64,000 nt of DNA from Solea solea (taxonomy: Eukaryota; Chordata; Actinopteri; Pleuronectiformes; Soleidae): NCBI RefSeq assembly GCF_958295425.1, contig NC_081139.1, positions 19,260,388 to 19,324,387 of the forward strand, in the 5' to 3' direction. This document shows, one piece after another, positions 1 through 12,431 of this stretch; positions within the stretch are counted from its first letter, which is position 1, and each line of letters starts with the position of its first letter. The position numbers were made by a program, and so were the translations under genes. Under the pieces are notes generated by a model that was not told the DNA's origin, made no database searches, and saw only the letters and a list, made by a program, of their open reading frames with translations.

Positions 1-20
1 TAATAAAGTGACCAGCGGCA
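1..20. mobile_element. terminal-repeat fragment of a TIR transposon
   Basis: The first bases (taataaagtgacc) match the inner part of the terminal repeat of the complete element at 181-668. This is probably the end of a second copy cut by the window edge. Confidence 0.4.
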
Positions 21-180
21 ACTTTAAGTAAAATAATTAGCAATTACAAATACATTTTAAAAATGTAAGAATGAGGCAGACAGGCCTGTTTAATTATTGG
101 ATCATTATAACTTAGAAGAAACAAGCAAATTGAACCTAAAATGACGCATCATCTCATTACAATAGATTATACAATTACTG

Positions 181-668
181 GCCACTTTATTAGGTACACA
201 GGACACATACTAAAGTGCTGTGTAGTCAGATAGATTTTCTGCATTTCTACACGTTGGTTTAGCAAGTGTTAAAACTTAGTTACTGTTTCCAAACTGCTGC
301 TGCTGCCGCCGCCTTTTTTTTTTTTAGCATTTTGAACCAGTCTCAATGTTCTACTCTGACCTCTGGCATCAACAAGGCCTTTTCTGCTGCTCACTGGATA
401 TTTTCTCTTTTTCTGAACATATCTTTGCAAAGACGGCCGTGTGTGGAAATCCCAGTCGATCAGTAGTTTCTGAAAATACCAGCTCACCTGGCAGCAACAC
501 CCACGCCATGTTCAAAGTCACGTAATTTACCTTTCTTCCTCAGTCTAACGCTTGGGTTGTTTTTGACCGTTGTATACACGACTAAGCGCTGTGAGTTGCT
601 GCCATAGAACTGGTTGAGTAGATATTAGCATTGACAAGCAGTGGAACAGGTGTACCTAATAAAGTGGC
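181..668. mobile_element. non-autonomous DNA transposon with perfect 19-bp terminal inverted repeats
   Basis: The left end (181-199, gccactttattaggtacac) is the exact reverse complement of the right end (650-668). The interior has no credible coding frame. A diverged partial copy of the same family lies at about 35310-35483: both share stretches like 'caaagtcac', 'ttgagttgctgcc' and 'acctaata'. No convincing target-site duplication was seen, so the superfamily is not assigned. Confidence 0.8.
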
Positions 669-1188
669 AGATGTATTGATCCAAAAATCATTCAAAGACA
701 GATAGATAGTTTAATGTTTTCCTCTTGACATACGAAAAAAACTTAAATCACACCTCAGAACTTTTTAATTACAGCAGTTTTCTTCTGCGTCAGCACTTTT
801 AACAGACGTAGCTGAGTGAAAAGTACTTGTTTCAACTCTGTGCTTTGATGGCGACTCATCAGGTGTGAGTGTGATCAGGTGGATGTGACATGTGGTATGG
901 CAGAAAAGAATAACCCCCCCCCCCCTCCCGTAAAATTGTTTGATACCGCCTTTGATACAGCAGCTCCTCAGAATCTAATTGTACAGGATGTTTAGTATAT
1001 TATGTTATTTGAATGTCTAAACTATTATTTCCAGTCTCACCGCACTCAGCCAGACTGCCAGTCAACACTGAGACAACTTCCTTCCTTGATTTTAGTAGAA
1101 AGCAGTACCATAATTGAATGAAACAAGAGCCCTCCCTCCCTTTATATACCGCACAAACAACACACATACATACACACACACACCCAGG

Positions 1189-1219
<31 letters not shown>

Positions 1220-2214
1220 ATTTTACAGGATGGTGTATAAACTTAATAGGATGCATTTGGTTCCAAAGCCCCCAGCTTGCTCAGTGGAAAGTGAGCTGGA
1301 TTGTTTTTCAGTTTCTTAATGTCGAACTTTATAACGGCCAGATAAAAAAAATGTTGCCATGGTGATTTAACCACAACATTGCAATTACCTTGATGCAATG
1401 AGACTCTAGGGGCTCACAAACAAACCATTGTAACACAATTAAGATGTAAGTACCACCAAAAAAATGTACTTAAAAACAAGAGAGGAAGGAGGAAAGCAAC
1501 ACAAGAAAGTGAAATAATGGTAGTGTCTTCAAAGGTCCTGAGCCAGAGACACTGTGACAGACTTGGGTTTCTTCGTTTGTTTTTTTCCCCCCTCAACAGC
1601 TGCGAGACACAAATTATCCACCAATATGTTAATGAGTTATAATGCACCAAACAATGTCATAATTCTGCCACATATTTTTCACATCAACTTCAAAGTCTAT
1701 CAGGCAGCTACCTCAACAAAATCATACAGCAAAACCTCACAGCGCACACAACCCCCACCTTCTCTGAGAGGGACAAAACGTGGATGGATGGTATAATTGC
1801 CTCACTTCAAAGTGCAGGTTATTGGTCTGCATTTACTGTTGCGATTGCAACGCTGTGGGGTGTTTTTTCTTCATAAATGTGGCTCGGGTGGGTGGGAAAA
1901 GTGGTTCATTCCTCTCAAGGCACAAATCCCACTTAAATGCCCCAACACTGACCCACATGACCCAGACGAAGGGGGGGGGGGGGGAAATAACGTGTACAAC
2001 CTTCAATCTGCTTCCTTCTTGTCACTTTCTCACGTTACATGAACATCACGAGGAAAATAATAACAGGGTTTTGTCTTTGCTGTTGCTTTTCTTTGACGAA
2101 GAAGTAGAAAAAAGTCACTTTTATAGGAACAGAAACTATAAAAGATGTCGACACCGTCTTTCTTATAAAAGAGGAAACTGCTTTTGTTTCTAAAAATGCA
2201 CCCGCACACAGGAG
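669..2214. other. intergenic, no gene seen
   Basis: No reading frame here looks coding. It holds a C-run near 911-923, a (CA)n tract at about 1160-1220 interrupted by a CG-rich stretch, and a G-run at about 1971-1983. The short open frames are low-complexity or lack splice context. Confidence 0.6.
1160..1220. repeat. (CA)n microsatellite with internal (CG)n
   Basis: Dinucleotide CA repeats flank a short GCGCGCGC stretch near 1187-1197. Frames across it are repeat artefacts. Confidence 0.9.
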
Positions 2215-2232
2215 ATGTCAAAAAACATATTT

Positions 2233-2238
2233 TTTATT
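2233..2238 (-). terminator. candidate polyadenylation signal of slc48a1
   Basis: The plus strand reads tttatt, so AATAAA on the minus strand. It lies about 890 bases beyond the slc48a1 stop at 3130 and would give a 3' UTR of roughly 0.9 kb. Other signals cannot be excluded without transcript data. Confidence 0.4.
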
Positions 2239-3129
2239 TAACAGACAGACAACGCTCCATCAAGTGATACGCAATTTCATATTCATTTCCAAAATGGCAG
2301 TAACCAGATATAAACATTTAAAGGCGAACAAAATTCAGGATTTTGACACGGATAAAATAATTATGGAACAACATAAACATAAAGTGTTGTGCATCTTCAG
2401 ATTTATCTCAGTTTAATGGTTTCTCATGTGGTCATTTTGATGAAAAATAATAATAATAATAATTATAATAATGAAAAAATCAATCTTAACATTGAAGATG
2501 CCCCTTTATGGTTCAGAAACTGATTAAATGAGGACATGTGGTTTGTATTTGTAATTGCACATGAACCCATTAACTGTAACGTTGCAGGGTTTTGAGATAA
2601 TTTGTTGCTGTTGCTTTTAAAAGCATTGTTTTTCACACACACATATCTAATTGCACTGGTACAAGAAAACCTACAAAACACAGAAAACACACAGTAATAC
2701 CGTACAGTTGGGATGTCAACCACAGGTACAGTTCAGTTCATGCTGTATTTACTTGATGGACAAATGGCTCCCTCTAGTGGCTACAACTGCCACTGGCAAC
2801 ATGTGGAGATGACTCGCATCACTGGTTAGAAATCATGAAAACTATTTCAATTGTTTTGTCAGGAAGAATGTGTGCAGATGCAGAACAAAACAGAGGAAAA
2901 ACCTTCAAGGGTCGAGGGACACGAGACAGATTTGTCTGTGAAGTCGGCAACAAATCCCGCTCACAAGGCAGAGGAGGAGGTTTTGGGAGAGACTGCTCGT
3001 CCACAAATATTTCAAACTCTGCCGGGATTCCTCCTCAGGCGTCCTGCTCCTTCTCCCGCGCTGTGACACTATCGTGCGGGGAAGTGAGCACAGTAATTGT
3101 GCTGTAGAGTCTAAGAGTGTTGAACGGCC

Positions 3130-6100
3130 TCAGAAGTCACTGAGGATGCTGATGTCGGCAAACTCTTTGCGGTAGCGGTGAGCGCTTACGGCGAGCAGGA
3201 AGGACCACTTCAGGCTCATGAAGCTCCACACACAGGACAGGTAGAGACTCTGAGGGTCAGTCAGTGCTGTGGGGGGAGGAGACACATCAGCACTGTGATG
3301 CAGAGCAATACAGTGCACACTCAAGTAAAAGAAACACTATTTTCATAACATTTTTATTTACGTACAAGTAAATGTACTGGTCTAAAAATGTACTAAATTT
3401 AAAGTAAAAAAAAGGAGCTTGTTTAAAATTTACTTAATAGTAAAAGTTACTTTTTTTAATAAGGTTCTTTCTTGTGTTGTGCAAAAAGGACAAGGGCACA
3501 CAAATCTCACATGAATTGTTTTTAAATAAAGGCAAACCTTAACTAATTACAGTGCTGACAAAATAAAATATGAAAACTAGAGCTGAAACGAATAATCGAT
3601 TACTAAATTAATCGACAACCATTTTGATAATCGATTAATCGGTTTGAAGCTTTTTTCATGATTAAAACAAGATTTCCAATTGTTTAAGCTTCTTCAATGT
3701 GAACATTTTCTTAATTTCTTTGCTCTGGATAACAAATAAATCAGTCAAAGTTAATCATTTTAGCTTGTGGACAAAAGACATTTGAGAACATCATCATTTC
3801 CAAGTTCGACAAACACCGATCAACATTTTTTAAGGTTTTCTGATATTTTATGGACCAAATGATTAATTGAGAAAATAATCGACAGATTAATCGATTATGA
3901 AAATAATCGTTAGTTGCAGCTCAAATGAAAACACTCATTGTGTGAACTGTTGGGGTTCTCTGCTCTCCTGATGTTGTCTATGTACAGTGCCTTGAGATAA
4001 TGTATGTTATGATTTGGCGCTATACAAATAAAATTGAATTGAATTGAATAATAATGTATCAGTCAGAATGGCTCAAATGTCACCAATGCTTTAACTTTCT
4101 CACTCACTCTAGGACTTTAATTAGCGCCAATTCACCTGTCCACATTCATTCACCTGTCCTCATCATTCACCTGTCCTCATCATTCACTGCCAAAGTTTCC
4201 GGTGCATGATTTTTATTTAGTTTTTTTTATTTTGCCAACATTTGTTTTGCTCATTAAAGGATGTGATTAAAAATGTAGCAAAGTACAGTACTTCAAAAAT
4301 AGATTTTAAAAATTACTTAAAAAGTACAAGTATACAAAAACCTACTCAATTACAGTAACGCAAGTAAATGTAAATCATTACTTTCCACTGCTGCTAATCA
4401 TATGAAGCCAACTGTTCAGTACAGAGGTTTTTCTGCCTGGAACAGTTTACAGATCCGTGCTGCAGGTGCACCCTTGGTAAACTGCCCATGAACATCCTGG
4501 AGGTGTGTGCTTATAGGTCACATCTTCAGGCTTTACAAAATGCATTTTGTAAATGTTGAGTGTACAAATGTTATGTGTTGTCGAGTCACATGGAGTAGCG
4601 ATAAATGTGCAGTCACAAAATAGACCGTTTTTTTTAATTTTATTTTTGTTCACAAAAACAATCAGATTTAAAAAATTTGTAGTACTTGCTCAGGTGTGTT
4701 TATATAGTTGGTGAAAATGATTGCCTATAGGTTGTGCTAGAAAAAGCATATAAGACACCCTATATATTATTCCTACAGCCTCGGTACATAAGTTTTAACA
4801 TAGTAATGGAAAAAAAGCAGCCTAAATGCTGTTTTCTAAGGGTTAATATTAAACAGATCAAGAATAAAGTCTACCACTCACAGGGAGCTGGAGTCCTGCG
4901 TCCACAAATACATACACACAGAGATAAACGAGCATTCACTCTCCTGAAAGGTCATTTGAGTTTGAGGCCCCTGATTTAGAACGTCCAGTTAACCTCTGTA
5001 TGTTTTTAGACTGTGGGAGGAAACTGGAGCAAACTCACGTGCACACGGGGAAAACATGCAAAGTTCATACAGAAAAGCCCTCGGCTCAAATGGGATTCTA
5101 ACTGGTGAACTTCTTACTGTGAGGCAACTGTGCTATCCACTACTCAACCATGTGGCAATAGGAGTAGTACTTTTTTAATTTGTTGTTCTTAGAGGTGATT
5201 CTTTTTATTTAAGAGGTATAAAACTTGTGTGAAATTATTTTAATTTGGCAGATATTGAAGATAAAATAATTATAAGCATATAATATGTATATACTGTAAG
5301 TAAAAATCTTGAGTTTTGATGCTAACTAAAGGCTACCTAGGTTCTCTAACAGTGAGGGATATTCACCCATAAATGTCACTAAATTTTACAGTGTACCTTT
5401 AATTCAGCTGTTTTTCCCCTTATAAGATTTATTATTAAGATAACTGTGTTTTTTTGCAATCATTGTTCTCATTTGTGTTCCTGTGTGTTCTATTTTATTG
5501 TTTTATTCTCAAGTAATTAATGTACTGTATGTTTATGACGTGGACCCCAGGAAGATCAGCTGTGACTATTTCACATTTCAAAAATAATTGATATTTATTT
5601 CTAAAGAAATAACTCAAGGGTAACGAAAAATAATCATAGTAAACTTTGTTAATATAGCACCTTTCAAAAAAAAACAAAAAACACAGTAACACATTGCTTT
5701 ATAGGACACATAAAAAAGCAATAAGACACGGACATGATCGTCAGAACATAAAACAGAACTGTTTCACCATAAAAGCATTCGAAGGTTTTGGATAGTAAAA
5801 CTGAGGAAGATTAAACATTCAAGGAAGACAGGTGTAGATTTTATTATGGGAATTTTTGTAAGTGGCAAAAATCTGTTTTCCCTTCTGTCACTGCTGGCAG
5901 CCTTTACCTCATACAACCACACAACACAACCTGAATTATCCCTTATTATAATGTACTTCATTGTGACAATTTAATATGATATGTGTTCAATTTTAAACTA
6001 TACTATTATAACCTGAATACAGTGTAAACACACGGTGAAGAGTGGACACACTCACACACGTTTATCATCACGTGAAACACGAGGGCAGCGGAGAAGAACT

Positions 6101-9100
6101 TACATTCTCTGTTGCTGATGGCAACAGACAAGAAGACGATGAAGGCCACGAATGCCAGCAGAGAGAAGAAAATCCCGATGAAGAAGAACAACTTGAGGCC
6201 CTTCAGCCACGTTCTCCAGTAATCCTGCAGGTACATGATGTGAGTGATCAGGGTCCAAAGTGCCAGCACACCTGATTCATGGACACAAAAACAGAGACAT
6301 GAGTCCAAGTAGTTTTCTTTCTTTATTTATTTATTTTTCAAAGAGGTTTTAGAAATCTAGATATCTTTAATCCTTTAACACCTAAGCTTTAAAACGTCCG
6401 TCTGGACACAAAAAAAAACACAAAACGTTTTATTGAAAAAAATATTTTGCATGTTAAATTTGAAATTTAAACAGTATAAAACATGTTCAAAACAAATGTG
6501 CACATTGGCAGCAAATGCTGTCTGCATTTATTTATCAAGGTAACTCAAGTTCAGTATCACCACACTCGGTGCTTCACTTTGAATATAAAAAATAAAACCC
6601 TCTTAGGTTAAAAAAAACAAACAAGAGTGACACTGGTTTGGAGTAATTAACACAACTATAATTTATTAATTGTATCGTGTTACATGTGTTTGAATAATAA
6701 TGAAGCACAGGCTATTCCAAGGTGGTGGGGGAGGCGGGCCCAAATAAATGTTCCGATTAGGGCCCCCATAAAGACTAGGGCTGATTTGAACACAAACAAC
6801 ACACTGTCTGTATCTAGCAGCTTTTTGTTTTTTAATTATGAATTCAAGAACAGTTTCAGTACTGGACTGCACATTTTGAAAGTATTGCATTGAAAATCTG
6901 ACATAAAAACAATACGCACATATTCAAGACACTGATTCTCAGACTTTGTCACCAAAGTGACAAAAGTTGTTCTTCTCTGATCAGTTTAAGGCTGTAAAGC
7001 TTTAAACTGATCAGTGGTTCACTGTGACTTAAAGCTGCAGTGTGTAACTGTTGGTCATTTAGTTGTTTTTAAAATTATTCTGGTTATAGTAAAGGTTATG
7101 TTAATCAAATAGTTGTTTTATTTAAACACTTATTCAAACTGTTACATTGAACCATCCCACATGTTACATACTGCGTTTTTAAAGCTGCAGTGTGTAACAT
7201 TTGGTATTTATTTGTTTTGTTTTTTTCTGTTCTTGTTGCTGCTGTTCTGCTTCTGCAGATCTTTGTGAACATCAACGGAACTTCATCATAGAAATGGCTC
7301 AGTCAAGAAATACTATCAGCGCTGACTGAGGGAGCAATTGTGTTTATACAGCAGCAGCACAGGGGTGGGCGGGGACAAGAAGCTGTCGCCGTCTGTCTTG
7401 AGAATGTCACTGGGCGACAGAATGTAGTACGAGAATGTAGTATGACACTTGTTTATAATAAACGTTATGAAATGCAGTTTTAATCAATGTAACTGAATGC
7501 AGTTACTTTCACAGCATCACCTGTGTCTGATGACGACCCACTTCACCTACTGGTCTGTGTTACAACTACAGTGTCGGTGATCAGGGCCTTGCTAGTCTAA
7601 CATTTTCAGCTGCAGATCATCGTGACACAGCATGTTGCCAAATGCTGAATCAGTGAATCTCACTTCTTTCTTTCTTTCAGATGACTCCTCTTTTACACAA
7701 TCATAATCTGTGAAGCTGCGACACATTCCACACACTTTTCGTCGAGTCATGAATGTGAAACTGCGATGAAAGGACCTGAACTGTATCTGTGTTTTTCTGA
7801 CAGGAACTTCTGCTTTAACCTCAGTGCTGAAAGTGAATGTTTGGTGCAAAAAAGTTTTGTGAGTGAAGGGTGAACACAGAATGCCAAAAATGCCACACTA
7901 GCTCATTTCACACTCCAATTCACCATCATTTAGGAACCTGAACTATCTCTTCACTATCCTGCTATGGCCTAGACTGCTGGGGGAATTCCCATAATGCAAT
8001 GAGTGCTCCCTCTCTCCTTCTTATGTATATAACATTATAACATCACACTAAACTCGCTTCCCTGGTTTGTGCTTTTCCTCCCTTTCCTCATTCTGCAGGT
8101 ACCTGTAGCTCCAGGGCTGCAGGATCAAGATACAGACCTAATGCTATTATTATTATTAGTAGTAGTATTAATAATAATATTAAGCCAGGATTCCCACATT
8201 TTCTTTGGGGAGAAGGAGATCTTGGTATTTGCATTTCCCAGGCATCACGTCATTTGCTCTCTCTTGCTTATCGTTACTCGCTCATTTTTCTGCATGGAAT
8301 CTCACGTCAACGGCGGAGAGCGCTGCTAGAAATTAGAACTGGACATTTGTTCTGCGTAGGTCTAGTCTACGTACATTAAGGAATGCAGGACATGAAACAG
8401 TAGGTGACGTCGTAACAAAAAGGGGAGACATTTACCTAAATATAAACTTAACATATTTCTTGCACAAAATTCAAGCACTTGCAATGACCTGGGTCTATTA
8501 AAGGCAATTTTCCAAAACTTTCAAGGGCATTGAAATGTTTTTCAAATTCGCAAACATTCAAGGGTTTCAAGAACCCTGATAACCTCTCATTAAATATGAT
8601 ACGAGTATAATTTTACTTGAATTCGTGCTACTGCTAATATGAATAAAACTATTCTACTGTAAAAATAATATGATAATCTTTACAACCACTCTGACAGTGA
8701 CTTATATATAGAGTTGTTCCGATTCTGATACGAGTATCGGAAAGGCCTCCGATACTGCTGAAAATGTGGGCATCGGTATCGGCGAGTACTGGAGTCCATG
8801 CACCGATCCGATACCACGTAATTTATTAGAGCTCCGTTAGCTCTGACACGGTTCTTCGCCGCTCGGAGTATGATATTTTTATTTTTTTTATAACACACTG
8901 GTATCGGTATCGGTACTCTGTATCGGCCAATACCCACAGCACAAGTATCGTAATCGGTATTGGGAAGGAAAAAATGGTATCGGAACATCTCTACTGATAT
9001 ATGTCTACTCCTGGTATCGGTCCTCTGTCCCTACACTTAGATTATCTTCTCAACAACTGAATCCATCACTCACTGAAAACTCAAATGCATCATGCTGCAT

Positions 9101-10482
9101 CAAAGCTGTGGAACACTCTCCCATTCTACTGCTGTAAATCCAATTGTCTTTTCACTCTTGCTTTTAATCCTGATGCTCATGTTGTCATCAATCTGACTGA
9201 ACAGGGTGCATTTTATCAATGAGGGTAACTGATCTTTGTATTTGTGAGTGAGAAAGTACCATTTTTATCTGGGGCCCAGCCATCAGTCTGATCTTTAGTG
9301 TGTTGAAGCACTAAAACTGATAACAGTACATCCTGTGTTCGGATGAGTGTGGAGATTATAGATATAAACATGCAAACCTCAACAGCAGTACAAAGGTTAC
9401 AAACATAGATAGTTAATGCAGCCTGTTGCCTTTAGGCTTCTGTTGTAACGGCGTCACGTCTTCTAGTGCAGTTTGTATTCATTTAAGTACAGTACAAAGT
9501 TCACCTTGTAGCAAAAGGGGTGAAACACTCAAACATTATGGTAAAATGCTTCAAGACGGTGTTTCTTTAGCAAGTTTGCGGGACCAGAATCACAAAAAAG
9601 GTTGTGACAACAGCAAACATCCATATATATATTATACCTAATATTATTTTGAATTGGTGAAGGGATGATTTCCAAGAGATGTTTGGTAATTAAATAATAA
9701 TTTTTGCATGATATTTAAAATAAGTACACTAAAAGGTTGGGAAAATACTGTAGAAAATGTCATTGGGGACCCAAAATAAGACTCCTGTGACCCATCTGTG
9801 GGTCCCGACCCAGTCTTTGCGGATCAGGACTAAAAACATCCAAAAAATGCTGCTGTGTGCTGCATAGTATTTCTATTTAAACATTTTAAAAACAGTGACA
9901 AGGCCAGATTAATCCATAGAATTGACTTTCACACCTGCATCTTTCAGTCTACTACACATTTGAATGTTCTTTTCTTTGTTCTTTCAGTAAGAAATGCAAG
10001 GGAACAGGTAAAGGTGCTGTTTTACTATTATTCTTAAATATTTCTCAACCCTATAATGCTTTTTATTACCAATGTTATTAACTTTCATAAACATGATGCT
10101 TTATTAGCCTTCTGCAGCAAACCCAGACTTAAAGCTATGTGACTGAATTGATTGACAGCTGTATGAGTTCAGTTGTTCCTGCTGCTCTTTTGTTTTCAAC
10201 TGTGGACTCAGATCTGTGTCTTTTTAAAGTGGTGAACGATTGGAACATGGACACCCATGGACAACGTGATGACAGGACAAAAACATTGAAGGACTGGTAC
10301 AAACCGCAGAGGACAGAGGACAGAGGAGCAGCAGCAGCAGTGTTTTGTTTACCTGACAGTCCTCCCATGGCTGCAGTCCACGGCTGTTTGAACACGATGT
10401 TCCACACCACGAAAGCGGAGAAGCCCATGAGCAAACCGCACGACGCGTAGCCGACGCTAATGTACGTTTTATTTACGGCCAT
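3130..10482 (-). CDS. slc48a1: SLC48A1/HRG-1 heme transporter, 3 exons
   Basis: Coding exons (minus) are 10482-10353, 6271-6104 and 3266-3130. They join phase 1/phase 1 with GT-AG introns and give 144 residues (human about 146). Recognisable stretches are [29 protein letters not shown], a hydrophobic block [32 protein letters not shown] and the C-terminus [16 protein letters not shown]. The protein is a four-helix membrane protein that moves heme out of endosomes and lysosomes into the cytosol. Seen here are His54 in helix 2 (THIMY) and the C-terminal AHRYR motif (His129), both at positions linked to heme handling in the family, and an acidic/leucine tail resembling a sorting signal. The start is the ATG at 10482, where the family N-terminus begins. 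An open frame continues upstream only through a GA-rich leader. The human gene is on another chromosome from PHF13, so this neighbour is not part of the shared block. Confidence 0.95.
3579..3922. mobile_element. MITE of the AATCGATTA family (intron 2 of slc48a1)
   Basis: About 340 bp bounded by inverted ends: agagctgaaacgaataatcg on the left and the complement of gctgcaactaacgattattt on the right. Related copies lie near 27850-28000, 38895-39215, 47090-47310, 52990-53180, 54810-55095 and 56690-57010. No coding capacity. Confidence 0.75.
3947..4055 (+). mobile_element. 3' tail of an L2-like retroelement
   Basis: Ends in gcgctatacaaataaaat followed by gaatt repeats, a 3' terminus that recurs throughout teleost genomes. 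A reversed piece with the same text lies near 46466-46530. The exact family is inferred. Confidence 0.55.
4131..4193. repeat. short minisatellite, about 17-bp unit
   Basis: The unit attcacctgtcctcatc repeats about three to four times with small changes, inside slc48a1 intron 2. Confidence 0.7.
4978..5158. repeat. dispersed teleost repeat (gtgggaggaa / acatgcaaa family)
   Basis: Shares the sequence of words gtgggaggaaactgg, cacacggggaaaacatgcaaa, and a tail with ctgtgctatccacta with copies at about 20510-20875, 34415-34620, 34675-34990 and 63836-64000. Probably the untranslated end of a LINE, but not assigned to a family. Confidence 0.6.
7020..7480. repeat. copies of the 'aaagctgcagtgtgtaac' repeat
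   Basis: The words aaagctgcagtgtgtaac occur at about 7031 and 7181. The following part (gactgagggagcaattgtgtttatacagcagcag) matches, in reverse, stretches at 29808-29885 and 59520-59590. It is a widespread fish interspersed repeat inside slc48a1 intron 1. Confidence 0.6.
8709..8994. mobile_element. MITE rich in 'gtatcgg' with inverted ends
   Basis: Left end agagttgttccgattctgat and right end ggtatcggaacatctct are diverged inverted repeats. The interior is full of atcggtatcgg. Similar elements with 'agggatgagccaatac' ends lie at 26068-26335 and 55099-55414. Confidence 0.65.
9060..9240 (+). pseudogene. possible remnant of the C-terminal end of an L2-like ORF2
   Basis: Translation in one frame gives words such as [10 protein letters not shown] and LFTLAFN, like the LWNSLP...LKTHLF pattern that ends fish L2 reverse transcriptases. 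It is short and diverged with no intact frame, so the call is tentative. Confidence 0.35.
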
Positions 10483-10670
10483 ATTTACGAAAACGAAAAC
10501 AAAAAGGCGGCGCGATGAAGAACAGAGACACACAACGACCGAACGACAGCCGAGAGAGAGTGAGAGTGAGTGAGAGACACAGGGAGAGAGAAAGCGAGAG
10601 AGCGAGTGAGTAAGAGACAGAGAGAGAGAGAGAGAGAGAGTTGTTTCAAAACAACTGCATCCGGTCAATC
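10483..10670 (-). promoter_or_regulatory. leader/promoter region of slc48a1 with GA/CT-rich tract
   Basis: Upstream of the slc48a1 start (minus) the leader is CT-rich: plus-strand GA repeats run from about 10551 to 10640. There are several CpGs around 10440-10560. No TATA box is obvious. The transcription start is not determined. Confidence 0.45.
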
Positions 10671-12431
10671 TGAAAACACGTGGCTGCTGAATGTGTGTTC
10701 TGCTGACTAATGGTTGTTGTCATACACAAACACACACAGGGTGAAGAAGTGTGAATCATGACAAAGCGTTTTCTTCTTTTTCTGCTGAAATTCAGAAACA
10801 CACAAACGTCACTGACGACATCTGCTCACAGCTGCAGCTCTCTGACGTGATGAGCTGACACAGCGCCCCCCACAGGAACAGAGGACGCCTGAAAGAGCTG
10901 ATAATGAACGACGTTATACAACTAATAATTGTATTACATTAAAGTGAGTCAATCATTTATGGATTAACTTGGTGATTCTCTGTAGTATTTTTGAAGTAAC
11001 TTTTGATATAAATGAAGTATTTCTATTTTATTATTACTTTTGCTGCTGTTGCGAGATTGAAGACACTGGGGGATATTAACAGTGTGCAGATTTCACTTGT
11101 TCTCCTCAGTTACCCGTTTTACTTTCTTGGATGTGCATGCATTTATCCATTGCATTGGTGGAACACATGCCTCAGTTAGTGTTGCAGTAACAGTGTTGTT
11201 ACATGCAGGTTACCAGATGTAATATACTTTTACGGTTTGTTAAAAAAATGTGTTACATCATGTGTCAGATACAAGAGAGAAGGTGGCAGCAAGCACTCGA
11301 TTTGTTTATGGGGTTGCACAACATTTTGTAGTTAAAATAAATGCAAACTTGTTTTAAAAAGTTTTTTTTTTTAAGTAGAACATTTTCATTTTGCACCATT
11401 TTAGTGTAAAATAAAACCTCAGCTCTATACTCTAAAACGCTTTCTCAGACAGTTCATTTCTAGTTTTATCAAAAATAACCAAAAGTTACACACTGCAACT
11501 TTAAAGGTCCACTGTAACATTTAGCAGACTTTATTGGCAGAAATTGTATTATACCACCCATACGTATGTACATATGTGTAATAATAAAATAATAATTTGC
11601 TTTCATGGCCTTAAAGTAAGTCTTCTCTGTGTACTATGGGCTTTGTTTATTGATGCCACCATCTTGTGCTTCCATGTTTCTGCAGCAGTCCAAACAGAGA
11701 CCAGCCAGAGTGAGCATTCTAGACCTTTCATTTTTGTTTTATTTCTTAGACTTCAAACAATATCAATGGATGTCACTTTTAATCTGCTTAAAGAGTTATT
11801 TTTATGTCCACACTTACTAACACTTGCAGTGACTTGACTGAACCATACCCAACCACGATGAGACAGACCACCCTCTTTGTTTAAGGAATCAATAATAACT
11901 TTAGCAATAAATTACTAAATTACAATAAAATATTCCTGTCTGTATGTCTTATTCTTCTATCTGATAATAAATACCTGCAGACATAGTGAGTGTAAGTTTG
12001 GCTCCAGGAAAATGTGAGGGCTTGATTCACCGTTTTTCCGACATTGAGTTAAATCATTCATCACATGATCGCCAATGGCTAAGACACCAGTCAATATGAC
12101 AACACATCTGTAGATGCAGCCTTTGAAAAGATAATAGAAATTCAATAAGGATTAATGAATGAGAAGTGATAAACGGGGTGAATAAAAACACAACCAAACC
12201 CTTTTCAGTGTAAAACAAAAGTATCCCTGGCTAACGAACAAAACATAAACTTCACTATACAAACAAAAACAATACGTTTGTGTAGACTAGACTTGAGGGA
12301 ACTACCAATAAAGGTAGCACAATGATATTATGGAATAATTATAGTAGAACATCAGTGGTCAGAAATTTTGTCACATTTCAGTTGTTAACAATTTGATAAA
12401 AGGGAAGGGAACAACATGTAGTCACTAACAC
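10671..12431. other. intergenic between slc48a1 and the nuclease-fold gene; repeats only
   Basis: No coding frame with splice context. About 11480-11740 holds an interspersed repeat (ttacacactgcaactttaaaggtccac; gccaccatcttgtgcttcc; gcagtccaaacagagaccagccag), also present in part at 16540-16610, 42650-42710 and 52660-52690. The 3' UTR of the minus-strand gene must lie in the right part. The nearest minus-strand AATAAA words (11646-11651, 11530-11535) fall in or near this repeat, so its true 3' end is unknown. Confidence 0.6.

Noticed and set aside
1780..2193. 137-codon plus-strand frame
   Set aside because: Crosses a G-run and low-complexity DNA, no recognisable protein.
2835..3107. 90-codon plus-strand frame
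   Set aside because: Lies antisense to the slc48a1 3' region, no domain and no splice context.
10483..10668. Upstream extension of the slc48a1 frame (62 more residues, LSLSLSL...)
   Set aside because: It is translation of a GA/CT repeat; family members start at the MAVNK-equivalent position.
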